Assembly (NCBI GenBank): GCA_964545075.1
Contig: CAZJFS010000029.1
Coordinates: 1-37,390 of the forward strand
Direction of reading: 5' to 3'
From: DAOPXV01 sp035352535
GTDB lineage: Bacteria; Muiribacteriota; UBA9980
Length of the DNA: 37,390 bases
This document shows, in pieces, positions 1 to 8,747 of this stretch. A program made the position numbers and the translations under genes. Each line of letters opens with the position of its first letter. The stretch's first letter is position 1. The notes under the pieces are model-generated. The model saw nothing but the letters and a program-made list of their open reading frames with translations. It was not told the DNA's origin and did not search any database.

Positions 1-429
1 TTTATTCAAATTGTCCTTCAGAGCATCCCATAACATAACCGCTTCGAGAGATTCGACGAGCGTCCTTTCAAGGACGTCGCGGTCCCTGACGCCGTGTATC
101 CGCGGGCCATATTCTATATTTTCACGTATGCTCAGAGGGAACGGGTTGGGCTGCTGAAATACCATCCCGATCTGCTTGCGCAAAAGATTTATATCGGTGC
201 CGGGGCTGAAAATATTTTTATCCTTGAATAATATTTCTCCGGTTACGCTGCATTTAGGGACGAGGTCGCTCATGCGGTTAAATATCTTCAAAAGCGTCGA
301 TTTTCCGCATCCCGAAGGGCCTATAAGCGCCACTATTTCGTTTTTGGGTATATTCAAGCTGATATTTTTAAGGGCGTGAAAATCGCCGTAATAAAAATCG
401 AGCCCGCTCACTTTTATAGCAAATTCCAT
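1..429 (-). CDS. pstB: Phosphate ABC transporter ATPase PstB, 3' end beyond window
   Basis: This is the N-terminal ~143 residues of the ATP-hydrolysing subunit of the phosphate importer, acting on the cytoplasmic side of the inner membrane. The start ATG (427-429) lies 2 bp after the stop of the upstream PstB-like gene, with GGA about 5 nt before it. Visible motifs are the Walker A loop GPSGCGKST at about residues 38-46 and a normal Q-loop (MVFQQPNPFP). The family-typical stretch on phosphate transporters, ENIEYGPRIHG, follows. The signature motif, Walker B and H-loop lie beyond the left edge and cannot be checked. It is the last visible gene of the pst operon; phoU, which often follows pstB, could lie outside the window. 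Confidence 0.95.
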   Translation of the reverse strand, partial: MEFAIKVSGLDFYYGDFHALKNISLNIPKNEIVALIGPSGCGKSTLLKIFNRMSDLVPKCSVTGEILFKDKNIFSPGTDINLLRKQIGMVFQQPNPFPLSIRENIEYGPRIHGVRDRDVLERTLVESLEAVMLWDALKDNLNK

Positions 430-431
430 GA

Positions 432-1223
432 TCATCCAAACCTTCCGGTTATATAATCCTCGGTCTTTTTAGAGCGCGGGTTCGTGAATATCTGGTTCGT
501 ATGGCCGTATTCAACGAGTTCGCTCATCTGTAAGAACGCCGTGCGCGTACCAACGCGGGCGGCCTGTTTAGTGTTATTCGTAACAAGTATTATCGTGTAG
601 TCCGATTTTAATTCCATGAGAGTGTCTTCGATGCGCGCGGTGGAAACCGGATCGAGGGCCGAAGTCGGTTCGTCGAGCATTATTATTTCCGGTTTTAACG
701 CTATTATGCGCGCAATGCACAGCCGCTGCTGCTGTCCGCCGGACAGGGCGAGCGCCGACGAATCAAGGCGATTTTTAACTTCTTCCCATAAGAACGCGGA
801 TCTGAGCGAACTTTCTACGAGTCCCATCAGTTCGTCACGACCGTTGACTCCTTTTAAACGCGGGCCGTAACGGATATTATCGGCTATGGACATCGGGAGC
901 ACGACCGGTCTCGCGAACACCATGCCGGCGCGGCGTCTCAGTTCTGAAACATCCAGTTTTTCGGAATATATCGACTCGCCTTCCAGCAGCATGTCACCCT
1001 TTATCGAAACGTTGCCGGAAAGTTCTATGAGCCTGTTTATCGAGCGAAGAAGCGTTGTCTTTCCTGAACGGGCAGGGCCGATAATGCTCAATATCTGCCT
1101 GTCTAAAACATCGATAGTGATGTTTGAAAGCGCCGTAACGGACTTTTCCCATGAATTTTTCGGAGAAAACTCAAGGGTGAATTGCTTTATCTGAAGTTTT
1201 ACGCGATCAGAAATTTCGCTCAT
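432..1223 (-). CDS. PstB-like ABC ATPase paralogue with altered Q-loop and H-loop
   Basis: This 263-aa ABC ATPase is clearly of the PstB family, and sits between pstA and canonical pstB. Walker A (GPARSGKT, residues 49-56), signature LSGGQ (160-164) and Walker B with catalytic Glu (IIMLDE, 180-185) are intact. Two switch residues differ from canonical PstB: the Q-loop reads MVFARP, with Ala104 where Gln is expected, and the H-loop reads VTNNTKQ, with Asn216 where His is expected. The neighbouring PstB has the normal Q-loop. The likely reading is a heterodimeric Pst ATPase with one standard and one degenerate subunit, as known for asymmetric ABC exporters; for Pst this is inference. No strong ribosome site is seen, so translational coupling to pstA (11 bp away) is likely. 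Confidence 0.9.
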   Translation of the reverse strand: MSEISDRVKLQIKQFTLEFSPKNSWEKSVTALSNITIDVLDRQILSIIGPARSGKTTLLRSINRLIELSGNVSIKGDMLLEGESIYSEKLDVSELRRRAGMVFARPVVLPMSIADNIRYGPRLKGVNGRDELMGLVESSLRSAFLWEEVKNRLDSSALALSGGQQQRLCIARIIALKPEIIMLDEPTSALDPVSTARIEDTLMELKSDYTIILVTNNTKQAARVGTRTAFLQMSELVEYGHTNQIFTNPRSKKTEDYITGRFG

Positions 1224-1234
1224 TTTAATAAATT

Positions 1235-2068
1235 CTACCTTTTTTTAGAGATATATCGGTGCATCAGAATATATGTCGAAAAATTAATTATCACTATGAA
1301 AACCAATATCACGAAAGCCGTACCAAAAGCGTTTTGATATGATATTCCCTCGCGCGCGATAATATAGAAGTGAACCGCCATGGTCCTCGCCGAATCAAAT
1401 ACCGATGTGGGCGTTGCAAGCGCCGAGCCGGCGGTGAATATGACGACGGCGGTTTCGCCTACGCAGCGGCCTATTCCGAGTATAACACCCGTTATAATGC
1501 CCGGAAGCGCTTCGGGAAGCACTATCTTGGTAACGGTCTGCCACTTCGTAGCGCCGAGCGAAAAACTCGCCTCGCGAAGATCGAATGAAACCGATTTTAT
1601 CGCTTCCTCGGAGGTCCGGATTATGGTCGGAAGTATCATAAATGACATGGTAAGAGCGCCGGATAAAACGCACCATCCGAGATTTAATTTGATGACGAAA
1701 AGCACGAATCCGAAAAGCCCGAAAATAATCGACGGTATGCCGCTGAGGCAATCGGCGCCGAACCGTATTATCCGCGTGGCGGCGCTTTCGGTTGTATATT
1801 CCGTGAGATATACCGCCGTTCCGACTCCGAGCGGCGTGGCGATGACTATAGACAGGAGCGAGAGAAAAATGGTGCCGACGACCGACGAAAATATTCCTCC
1901 GGTTCGGCCCATATCCGTGGGATTTTCAAAGAGAAACGCCACTGAAACGGCTGGAAACCCCTTGACCGTTATAAAGACTATTATGAAGCCGAGCGCGAGC
2001 ATCGTAAAAGCCGCAGCGGCCTTCAGGGTAAATTCGGCTATTTTCTGTTCAGTTTCAGCTCTCATCAT
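1235..2068 (-). CDS. pstA: Phosphate ABC transporter permease PstA
   Basis: This 277-aa inner-membrane permease pairs with PstC to form the phosphate channel. It has about six hydrophobic segments. The characteristic permease loop that docks to the ATPase (the EAA-like region) reads as REASFSLGATKWQTVTKIVLP, followed by EALPGIITGVILGIGR. The stretch GIPSIIFGLFG is typical of PstA. The gene begins 3 bp after pstC and ends 11 bp before the PstB-like gene, so it is inside the operon. Two Met codons open the frame and the first is used here; no clear Shine-Dalgarno is visible. PstA and PstC are homologous; order and best-matching motifs favour PstA. Confidence 0.95.
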   Translation of the reverse strand: MMRAETEQKIAEFTLKAAAAFTMLALGFIIVFITVKGFPAVSVAFLFENPTDMGRTGGIFSSVVGTIFLSLLSIVIATPLGVGTAVYLTEYTTESAATRIIRFGADCLSGIPSIIFGLFGFVLFVIKLNLGWCVLSGALTMSFMILPTIIRTSEEAIKSVSFDLREASFSLGATKWQTVTKIVLPEALPGIITGVILGIGRCVGETAVVIFTAGSALATPTSVFDSARTMAVHFYIIAREGISYQNAFGTAFVILVFIVIINFSTYILMHRYISKKR

Positions 2069-2071
2069 ATC

Positions 2072-2923
2072 TTATTTCGCGAAGCCTCTCGCGGCTATCT
2101 TTCCCGCGACGGTATTTAATATCATTATTATAAAGAAAAGGATCACGCCGGTTGCGAAAAGCGCTTCACGATGAGCGCCGGTCGCGTATCCCATCTCGAG
2201 CGCGATATTGCTGGTAAGGGTTCTGACGGGATCGAAAGGCGAAACCGGTATTATAATGGAATTTCCCGCTATCATTATAACGGCCATGGTCTCTCCGATG
2301 GCGCGCCCCATGCCTAAAATAACGGCGGCGACTATGCCGGTGCGCGCGGCAGGTAAAACGACCATTTTAACGGTCTGCCATTTCGTGGCCCCAAGCGCGA
2401 GCGAACCTTCCCTGTATTTTTTCGGGATGGCTTTTATAGCGTCGAATGAAATGCTGGTTATGGTCGGAAGGATCATTATTCCAAGGACCATCGAACATCC
2501 GAGCACGGAAAATCCGCTTCCGCCGAACACTTTGCGAATTACCGGAACGATGACGGTCATTCCTATGAAGCCGTATACGACGGAAGGTATGCCGGCCAGA
2601 AGTTCGATGGCCGGCTTTAAAAAGTTATGCGCCATGGGAGACGCGAATTCGGCGAGATATATGGCGCACAAAAGCGCCAGCGGAAAACCGAAGAGCATCG
2701 CGCCTATCGTCACCTCGAATGATCCTATTATCATTGGAAGTATTCCGAAACCGCCACGCGTCGGGGCCCATTTAAGGCCTCCGATAAAATTAAGCACGCC
2801 CGTTTTAAATATGATGGGAAGCCCTTCCATGAATATGAAAAAAGTGATCAGCGCGAGCGCCGAAACGGACGAAAAAGCTATCATCATCAGGATGAATCTT
2901 ATAACGCTTTCCTTATTTTTCAT
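2072..2923 (-). CDS. pstC: Phosphate ABC transporter permease PstC
   Basis: This 283-aa inner-membrane permease is the partner of PstA in phosphate import. Around six membrane segments are visible. The family segment GIPSVVYGFIGM lies near the middle, and the ATPase-docking loop YREGSLALGATKWQTVKMV is followed by GMGRAIGETMAVIMIAGN, a stretch typical of PstC. The start ATG overlaps the last codons of pstS by 11 bp, which signals translational coupling. Nothing unusual was seen in length or motifs. Confidence 0.95.
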   Translation of the reverse strand: MKNKESVIRFILMMIAFSSVSALALITFFIFMEGLPIIFKTGVLNFIGGLKWAPTRGGFGILPMIIGSFEVTIGAMLFGFPLALLCAIYLAEFASPMAHNFLKPAIELLAGIPSVVYGFIGMTVIVPVIRKVFGGSGFSVLGCSMVLGIMILPTITSISFDAIKAIPKKYREGSLALGATKWQTVKMVVLPAARTGIVAAVILGMGRAIGETMAVIMIAGNSIIIPVSPFDPVRTLTSNIALEMGYATGAHREALFATGVILFFIIMILNTVAGKIAARGFAK

Positions 2924-3782
2924 TGGCCGGTATCAAACCCTCCTGAATTAAAAGTTTAGCTCCCTCTTCAGATTTTATATATTTTATGAATTCAAGGCAT
3001 GCTCCGTCCGGCTTTTTTTTAGTGACGAAAAGGAACGGCCGTATTATCTTATAGCGCCGGGCGCTATCCGAAGCGGTCATGTTTTCCATAACCGGTTTTA
3101 TGCCGCCAACCGACAGAGGCTTCACGCGGCCATTGATCGCCCCGAAAGAAACGTAACCTATGGCATTCGAATCATCGGCCACGATCTCACGAAGCGCGCC
3201 GGTAGAATCCTGGACGAGGCAGCGCGCCGAAATTTCAGACGTGCGCATCACCAGCTCCTCGAACGCCCCGCGTGTCCCCGATCCTTCCTCACGGGTTATT
3301 ACCGTCACGGGAGCGGATGCATTACCGCCGAAAAAATCCTTCCAGTCCGGCGAAGCGCTTGAAAACAATCTCGCCGCGTCCGCAATTGAAATATCATTCA
3401 ACGGATTGGCGGGATTGACGATCAGAACTATGGCGTCATAAGCCAGTATGGTCGTAAAAAGGTCTTTTTCGCCTTCCTTCAGTTCACGCGAAGATGTCCC
3501 GATTCCAGCGACGCCGCTTCTGGCCGCTTGAATGCCCGCCGACGAGCCGCCGCCCTGAACCTCGATCTTAACTTGCGGATGCAATTTCGCATAATGTTCG
3601 GCGAGCTTTTCCGCGATAGGCTGGATCGAGGTCGAACCGGCTATCATTATTCTGTTATTCTGAAATTTTTGTGAACTGCTTTCGGCCGGCGCGCCGCCGC
3701 AACCGAAAAATTGAACGAGCAAAAATAAAAGAGAAAAAACGGCCGGAAAAGTTACATAACCTTTTAAGCTAAACCATTTCAT
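2913..3782 (-). CDS. pstS: Phosphate-binding periplasmic lipoprotein PstS
   Basis: This 289-aa solute-binding protein captures phosphate outside the inner membrane and delivers it to PstCA. The N-terminus has a positively charged start, a hydrophobic core, and FFGCGG near residue 28, read as an atypical lipobox with the Cys as lipid anchor. The mature part opens with the family phrase IAGSTSIQPIAEKLAE. It continues with QGGGSSAGIQA and the phosphate-contacting loop EEGSGTRGAFEE. The gene starts 14 bp inside the end of the preceding kinase gene and overlaps pstC at its other end, so all are co-translated. Length is normal for compact PstS proteins of the PBP_like class. Confidence 0.93.
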   Translation of the reverse strand: MKWFSLKGYVTFPAVFSLLFLLVQFFGCGGAPAESSSQKFQNNRIMIAGSTSIQPIAEKLAEHYAKLHPQVKIEVQGGGSSAGIQAARSGVAGIGTSSRELKEGEKDLFTTILAYDAIVLIVNPANPLNDISIADAARLFSSASPDWKDFFGGNASAPVTVITREEGSGTRGAFEELVMRTSEISARCLVQDSTGALREIVADDSNAIGYVSFGAINGRVKPLSVGGIKPVMENMTASDSARRYKIIRPFLFVTKKKPDGACLEFIKYIKSEEGAKLLIQEGLIPANEK

Positions 3783-5325
3783 TCTTGTTTTTTTCCCTGT
3801 CCTTTAAAGTACGGTCGATAAGATTTTTCAGTTCGTTTATATTCACGGGTTTGAGTATATGCTCATTCATGCCGGAACGAAGGCACGACTCGCGGTCGCC
3901 CCCGACCAGCGAAGCAGTAAGAGCGATTATCGGCGTATCATAACCCATGCGCCTTATTTCACGCGCGGCTTCGTGGCCGTCCATGACCGGCATCTGTATA
4001 TCCATCAAAATAAGATCGAATTTTTCTTTTTTAATAAGTTCTAACGCCTTCTGGCCATTTTCGGCCTCGACTGTATCATGGCCGAGTAATTTAAGAAAAT
4101 GCTTGATCATTTCGGCGTTTATAAAATTGTCCTCGACGATCAATATTTTATGCGTGACGTCGGATTTCGAAATAATTTCATATTCCGGCGCCTGATAATT
4201 ATAGGTCTGGGCCGCGCCTTTTTTGAAGTTAATGGTGAAATAAAACGTGCTGCCGGAGCCTGGCACGCTTTCAACCGATATTTTGGTCCCGCCCATGAGC
4301 CTTACCAGGTTATCGGATATGACGAGCCCGATACCGGTTCCGTGTTTTTTTCTTTTGGTGGAACTGTCGATCTGGACGAACGGGATGAAAAGCCTGTCCA
4401 TCATTTCAGGCGCGATGTCCACGCCTTCGTCGCTTATTAAAAACTTCAACCCGGCTTCGCCGTTCGTTTCAAAACTCATTGAAACGTCAAATTTGATCTC
4501 GCCTTTTTCCGAGAATTTGACCGCGTTATTCAGCAGGTTTAAAATAACCTGCCTGAGACGGTTGGCGTCGCCGATAACGTTGAAGCGGATATTTTCATCT
4601 ATCGAATATGAAAGTTTCAGGCCTTTTTCGATAGCCGAAACATTCGCGGCGCTTATGATCTCGAATACGGTCTGTTTTAAGTTAAATTCAGCATTGCGAA
4701 TATTCATCTTACCGCTTTCGATGCTTGAAAAATCTATTATATCGGTTACTATCGAAAACAATACCTCGCTGCTGTTTTTTATATATTTTAAAAGTTTTCT
4801 CTGTTCAGCGTCAAGATTGGTATGGCTTATCATTTCAGCGAAACCGATAATGCCGTTCATCGGGGTCCTTATCTCATGGCTGATATTTGCGATAAACTGG
4901 GATTTGGAAAAATTCGCGTTTTCGGCTTTTTCGCGGGAATCCTTAAGGTCCTTCTCCATCATTTTACGTTCCGTTATATCCTTAAGCGTAATAACGGCGC
5001 CAACGATCTTTCCGCCTGAAATTAAAGGGCGGAAGGATTTTTTCACTTCGCGATTTTCACCGGAATTTGTCACGAGTTTGATTTCAATAGTCGCGCAACC
5101 GGAGCCGCTGTTTATAACATTTAATAAAGGACAATTCTCGCGGCATGAACCGTTATCGCTTCCAAAAACCTCGAAACACTTTTTTTTCATGGCGGCGGCG
5201 CGGTCCCAACCCGTAAGTTTTTCCGCGGCGCAATTCATGTATGATATGTTATAATCCCGATCGCAGGAATATACCGCAGCCGAAATATTTTCGAGAATAT
5301 TTTCAAAATCGCCGAATTGAGTCAT
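3769..5325 (-). CDS. PAS hybrid histidine kinase-receiver heading the pst operon
   Basis: This is a soluble hybrid sensor kinase of 518 aa with no membrane segment visible. In order it has a PAS domain (about 5-120), a dimerisation/phosphoacceptor domain with His150 in the H-box ISHEIRTPMNG, an ATPase domain (N-box NLLNNAVKF, G-box GTGIGLVI), and a C-terminal receiver. The receiver has acidic VEDN, phospho-Asp in LMDIQMP, and Lys in HILKPVN. The PAS domain holds a Cys cluster (KKCFEVF followed by CRENCPLL) seen in some redox- or metal-sensing PAS domains. The start chosen (5323-5325) has GGAG six bases upstream; an upstream ATG at 5374-5376 would add 17 residues but lacks a good ribosome site. 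It has no DNA-binding output, so it is not a classical PhoR/PhoB arrangement. Position at the head of pst suggests it senses phosphate state; this is inference. Confidence 0.92.
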   Translation of the reverse strand: MTQFGDFENILENISAAVYSCDRDYNISYMNCAAEKLTGWDRAAAMKKKCFEVFGSDNGSCRENCPLLNVINSGSGCATIEIKLVTNSGENREVKKSFRPLISGGKIVGAVITLKDITERKMMEKDLKDSREKAENANFSKSQFIANISHEIRTPMNGIIGFAEMISHTNLDAEQRKLLKYIKNSSEVLFSIVTDIIDFSSIESGKMNIRNAEFNLKQTVFEIISAANVSAIEKGLKLSYSIDENIRFNVIGDANRLRQVILNLLNNAVKFSEKGEIKFDVSMSFETNGEAGLKFLISDEGVDIAPEMMDRLFIPFVQIDSSTKRKKHGTGIGLVISDNLVRLMGGTKISVESVPGSGSTFYFTINFKKGAAQTYNYQAPEYEIISKSDVTHKILIVEDNFINAEMIKHFLKLLGHDTVEAENGQKALELIKKEKFDLILMDIQMPVMDGHEAAREIRRMGYDTPIIALTASLVGGDRESCLRSGMNEHILKPVNINELKNLIDRTLKDREKNKNEMV

Positions 5326-5443
5326 TAGTTTCTCCATAAATGATCTTTTTAAAAATCTACCGAATCCCGACCGCATTTATTTTAACATTTTTAGCCTCAA
5401 AATTCCATATAAAAATTTAAATGGAGGCCAGTGACCCAAAACA

Positions 5444-6415
5444 TTATTTCAAATCAAGCCTGTTGCGGCATTCGCCGTTCAAAAAAAAGTCTATGTTAAG
5501 CGCTATTTCGTGCACCAGCCTTTTTCTGGCTTCTACGCTCGTCCATGCTATATGAGGAGTGATCAATAACCTTTCCAGATCGGCGACTTTGAACAAACGG
5601 CTTTCGGGCGACGGCGGCTCCGATTCCATAACATCGAGCCCGGCGGCCCTTATCTTTTTTTCATCCAGCGCGCGGACGAGGTCCGCTTCGTTTATGATAC
5701 CGCCGCGGCCAAGGTTTAAAATGATGGCGGTCGGCTTCATCATCGAAAGCTGCTGAAATCGGATGAGATCCTTCGTTTTTTCGTTGAGCGGGGCGTGAAT
5801 GGAAATTATGTCGGACGTTTTTAAAAGCTCTTCCAGACCCTCGCTCTTATATTCGCGGCTCTGGTTTTTTCCGCTCGTCGAATAATATGATACCGCCGCG
5901 CCGAAAGCGGAAGCAACTTTCGCGACGCCTGAACCTATCGCTCCAAGTCCGATGACGCCCCATTTCATCGAACAGATTTCATTAAAGGGCCGGCCGGTAT
6001 GGCTGAAAATCTGACTTTTTGAATATTCTCCGTTTCTTACAAAATCATCGTAATATCGGGTCGAGCCGATAAGATAAAGCGCCATCGAAAAAGTGTGCTG
6101 AACGACGCTTGAGGTCGAATATCCAGCGACATTCGCCACTGCGACGCCTTTTTCGCGGCAATATTTTATGTCTATATTATTGGCGCCGGTAGCCGCGACG
6201 CAGATCAGTTTGAGGCACGGCGAAGAATCTATCGTATCTTTTCCGACGGGTACTTTATTAGTTATAAGGATATCGCGGCCGGCCGAACGCGAAAGGACGT
6301 CACGAGCGGCCGTGTATTCATATATTTCCACTTCGCCGTATTTTTTAAAGGCCGAAAGGTCAATGTCGCCGCCTAAAGTTGCGGCGTCGAGTATCGCTAT
6401 CTTCAATTTTTTCAC
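5444..6415 (-). CDS. D-2-hydroxyacid dehydrogenase (glycerate/hydroxypyruvate type)
   Basis: This 323-aa NAD(P)-dependent enzyme reversibly reduces a 2-keto acid to a D-2-hydroxyacid. The Rossmann dinucleotide motif is GLGAIG (residues 156-161). The catalytic triad typical of the family is present: Arg237 in NLGRGG, Glu264 in DVMESEP, and His288 in ITPHIAW. The substrate loop VAATGANNID and length match hydroxypyruvate reductase/glycerate dehydrogenase rather than phosphoglycerate dehydrogenase, which usually carries an extra C-terminal ACT domain. The substrate cannot be fixed from sequence. The start used is GTG at 6413-6415; AGGA lies almost against it, so a TTG three codons further in (6404-6406) is an equally plausible start. 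It stands alone between the pst operon and divergent ugd. Confidence 0.9.
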   Translation of the reverse strand: MKKLKIAILDAATLGGDIDLSAFKKYGEVEIYEYTAARDVLSRSAGRDILITNKVPVGKDTIDSSPCLKLICVAATGANNIDIKYCREKGVAVANVAGYSTSSVVQHTFSMALYLIGSTRYYDDFVRNGEYSKSQIFSHTGRPFNEICSMKWGVIGLGAIGSGVAKVASAFGAAVSYYSTSGKNQSREYKSEGLEELLKTSDIISIHAPLNEKTKDLIRFQQLSMMKPTAIILNLGRGGIINEADLVRALDEKKIRAAGLDVMESEPPSPESRLFKVADLERLLITPHIAWTSVEARKRLVHEIALNIDFFLNGECRNRLDLK

Positions 6416-6575
6416 ATCCTATGATTTTTCAATATTTTATCAGAACCGGGCCCCGATGTCAATCGGGCCGCAGTATCCTCCGGCATCTTTTTTTTTCTTT
6501 ACTTCATTTTTTTTTTTTGATAAAATACAACCGATTTAATTTTAAGTTTTATTTTATATGATATGAGGTACTGAA

Positions 6576-7898
6576 ATGAAAATAACGATAATAGGCTCAG
6601 GTTACGTGGGGCTCGTCACCGGCACCTGCTTCGCCGAAATGGGAAACGACGTCATCTGCATGGACATCGATGCCAAAAAAATCGAAGGACTTAAAAACGG
6701 CGTCATTCCTATATACGAACCAGGCCTTGAAGAAATGATCAAAAGAAACCACAAGGAAGAGCGCCTGAGCTTTACGACAGACATCAAAGAAGCGGTCGAA
6801 AAATCGCTGTTTTGCTTCATAGCCGTCGGAACGCCTCCCGGTGAAGATGGAAGCGCCGATCTGCAGTACGTCTTGAAGGTAGCCGAAAACATAGGAAAAT
6901 ATATGAACGGCTATAAAATAATCGTCGATAAATCAACGGTCCCGGTCGGCACCGCCGAAAAGGTCAAGGAAACCATAAAAAAAGAGCTCGCGGCTCGCGG
7001 CGCGAACTTTGAATTCGACGTTGTATCAAATCCTGAATTTTTAAAGGAAGGCGCGGCTATAGATGATTTCATGAAACCCGACCGAGTGGTAATAGGCTGC
7101 GACGACGTGCGCACAGCGGAACTTATGAAAGAGCTTTATTCGCCTTTCATGAGAAAGAATTTCCGCATAATAACCATGGACATAAGAAGCGCCGAGCTTA
7201 CCAAATACGCCGCCAACTGCATGCTCGCGACAAGAATCTCGTTCATGAACGAAATGGCCAATATATGCGAAAAATGCGGCGCCGACATCGACATGATCAG
7301 AAAAGGCATCGGCTCCGACAGCCGTATTGGCACGAGCTTTCTGTATGCCGGTATCGGATATGGCGGAAGCTGCTTCCCGAAGGACGTAAAAGCCCTTATC
7401 AGGACCGCTAACGAGATCGGATTCAAACCTAAGGTGCTCGAAGCCGTAGAAGATGTCAACGAAAAACAAAAAGAATTCATGGTGGAGAAGATACTCAAAT
7501 ATTTCAACGGCGATATAAAAGGAAAAACATTCGCGTTATGGGGGCTTTCATTCAAACCCAAGACCGACGACATGCGCGAGGCGCCATCGACGGTAATGGT
7601 AAATAAGCTTCACGAACACGGCGCTAAGATCCAGGCCTTCGACCCCGAAGCGACCGCCGAAGCAAAAAAAATCATGCCCGAAGCCGAAAATATGAAATAT
7701 TTTGAAAACGCTTATAAGGCGCTTGGCGGAGCGGACGCGATGGTGCTTGTCACCGAATGGTCGTCCTTCCGCGAACCTGATTTCGAAAAAATGAAAACGC
7801 TTATGAAGTCCCACGTCATATTCGACGGACGCAATCAATACAATCCGAAATTCGTGCGCGAATCAGGATTTAAATACTATTCCGTCGGCAGGCATTAA
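6576..7898 (+). CDS. ugd: UDP-glucose 6-dehydrogenase
   Basis: This 440-aa enzyme oxidises UDP-glucose to UDP-glucuronate with two NAD, feeding capsule, exopolysaccharide or lipopolysaccharide sugars. The N-terminal NAD motif is GSGYVGLVTG (7-16). The catalytic Cys266 lies in GYGGSCFPKD, and the conserved Lys210 lies in SAELTKYAANC. The C-terminal UDP-binding domain carries LWGLSFKPKTDDMREAPS, also standard. Length is normal. The start ATG has GAGG about 6 bases upstream. It is divergent from the hydroxyacid dehydrogenase, across an AT-rich spacer with a long T run. No glycosyltransferase lies next to it, so its product's use is unknown here. The next gene (FecR-domain) starts 37 bp downstream. 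Confidence 0.96.
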   Translation: MKITIIGSGYVGLVTGTCFAEMGNDVICMDIDAKKIEGLKNGVIPIYEPGLEEMIKRNHKEERLSFTTDIKEAVEKSLFCFIAVGTPPGEDGSADLQYVLKVAENIGKYMNGYKIIVDKSTVPVGTAEKVKETIKKELAARGANFEFDVVSNPEFLKEGAAIDDFMKPDRVVIGCDDVRTAELMKELYSPFMRKNFRIITMDIRSAELTKYAANCMLATRISFMNEMANICEKCGADIDMIRKGIGSDSRIGTSFLYAGIGYGGSCFPKDVKALIRTANEIGFKPKVLEAVEDVNEKQKEFMVEKILKYFNGDIKGKTFALWGLSFKPKTDDMREAPSTVMVNKLHEHGAKIQAFDPEATAEAKKIMPEAENMKYFENAYKALGGADAMVLVTEWSSFREPDFEKMKTLMKSHVIFDGRNQYNPKFVRESGFKYYSVGRH

Positions 7899-7935
7899 TT
7901 TTTATGATAAAACCAAAGCGAATGTTGTTAACCGA

Positions 7936-8724
7936 ATGAAAAAATATATAAAAGCGCTATTTATAATTTTAGCCGTTATAATCATGGTCGCCTCTTCTTC
8001 ATCGAGCCCGGAATGCGCGGATCGGTTCTCAGCCAGAATAACCGCGCTCTCCGGCGACGTTTCATTCAAGGCTAACGCCGGCATGAAATGGGCCGCCGCC
8101 GCGGTGAACGACAAACTCACCGAAGGCGCTTATCTTATGACGGCGTTCGAATCGTCATGTTCCCTTGAATTCATGGATGGTTCCAAAATGAACGTTCGCG
8201 AACTTTCAAAGATACAGATAAACAAGTTTTCTTCTGAATTAAAAAAAGTCGAAACCGAGGTCACCCTTTATAACGGCAAATTAAGAGCGACCGTCCATAA
8301 GGACATAAGCGTAAAGACCGATTTCAAGGTCAGAACTCCCGTTTCGACGATATCCGTGCGGGGCACCGAAAAAGAAATAACTTCGCTTCCGGGGTTCGGA
8401 ACGAACGTTCAAAATATAAGCGGTCTGGTCGAGGTCAGAAACCTTATCGGCCAGACGGTGTTGCTTGAAAAAGGCAATGAAACGAAAGTCTCCGCTGATT
8501 CAAAAAGGCCGGACGATATTTGTGAAGGCTTAAGGCTCAAGGCAAAGAAAACATTCGCGAAAAATGAATCCATGACTCCCGACGAAGAGGAAACGAGGCT
8601 CTCGCTGCGCGCCGGGTTCGATATGGAAGCCGCCGTTTTACGCGATCTTTTCGAAATAGAAAAGGAGCGCCAGATCTATCCGACATCCGTCATTTCGATA
8701 AATTGGAGCGCCTTTACCAAATAA
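7936..8724 (+). CDS. Secreted FecR-domain protein
   Basis: This 262-aa protein has an N-terminal signal-like segment (charged start, then LFIILAVIIMVASSSSS). It is followed by a FecR-type beta-rich domain at roughly residues 32-180, where the strings ALSGDVSF, EGAYLMTAFESS and VRTPVSTISVRGTE are typical of the family. Classical FecR is an anti-sigma regulator in iron uptake, but no sigma factor or TonB receptor lies nearby. Many stand-alone FecR proteins are simply exported and may act on surface polymers. The C-terminal third (about 190-262) matches nothing recognised. It follows ugd closely and may be co-transcribed; no good ribosome site was seen before the ATG. It converges with chorismate synthase across only 23 bp. 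Confidence 0.8.
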   Translation: MKKYIKALFIILAVIIMVASSSSSPECADRFSARITALSGDVSFKANAGMKWAAAAVNDKLTEGAYLMTAFESSCSLEFMDGSKMNVRELSKIQINKFSSELKKVETEVTLYNGKLRATVHKDISVKTDFKVRTPVSTISVRGTEKEITSLPGFGTNVQNISGLVEVRNLIGQTVLLEKGNETKVSADSKRPDDICEGLRLKAKKTFAKNESMTPDEEETRLSLRAGFDMEAAVLRDLFEIEKERQIYPTSVISINWSAFTK

Positions 8725-8747
8725 ATACGAATTTTAAAAATATATTA

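Noticed and set aside
616..2951. Long plus-strand frames opposite the pst genes
   Set aside because: They are shadows of the minus-strand pst genes, with no ribosome sites and no recognisable motifs.
6448..6470. GC-rich inverted repeat before ugd (GGCCC...GGGCC), considered as a terminator
   Set aside because: It lies between divergent genes, so no transcript should end there, and the T run is too far away.
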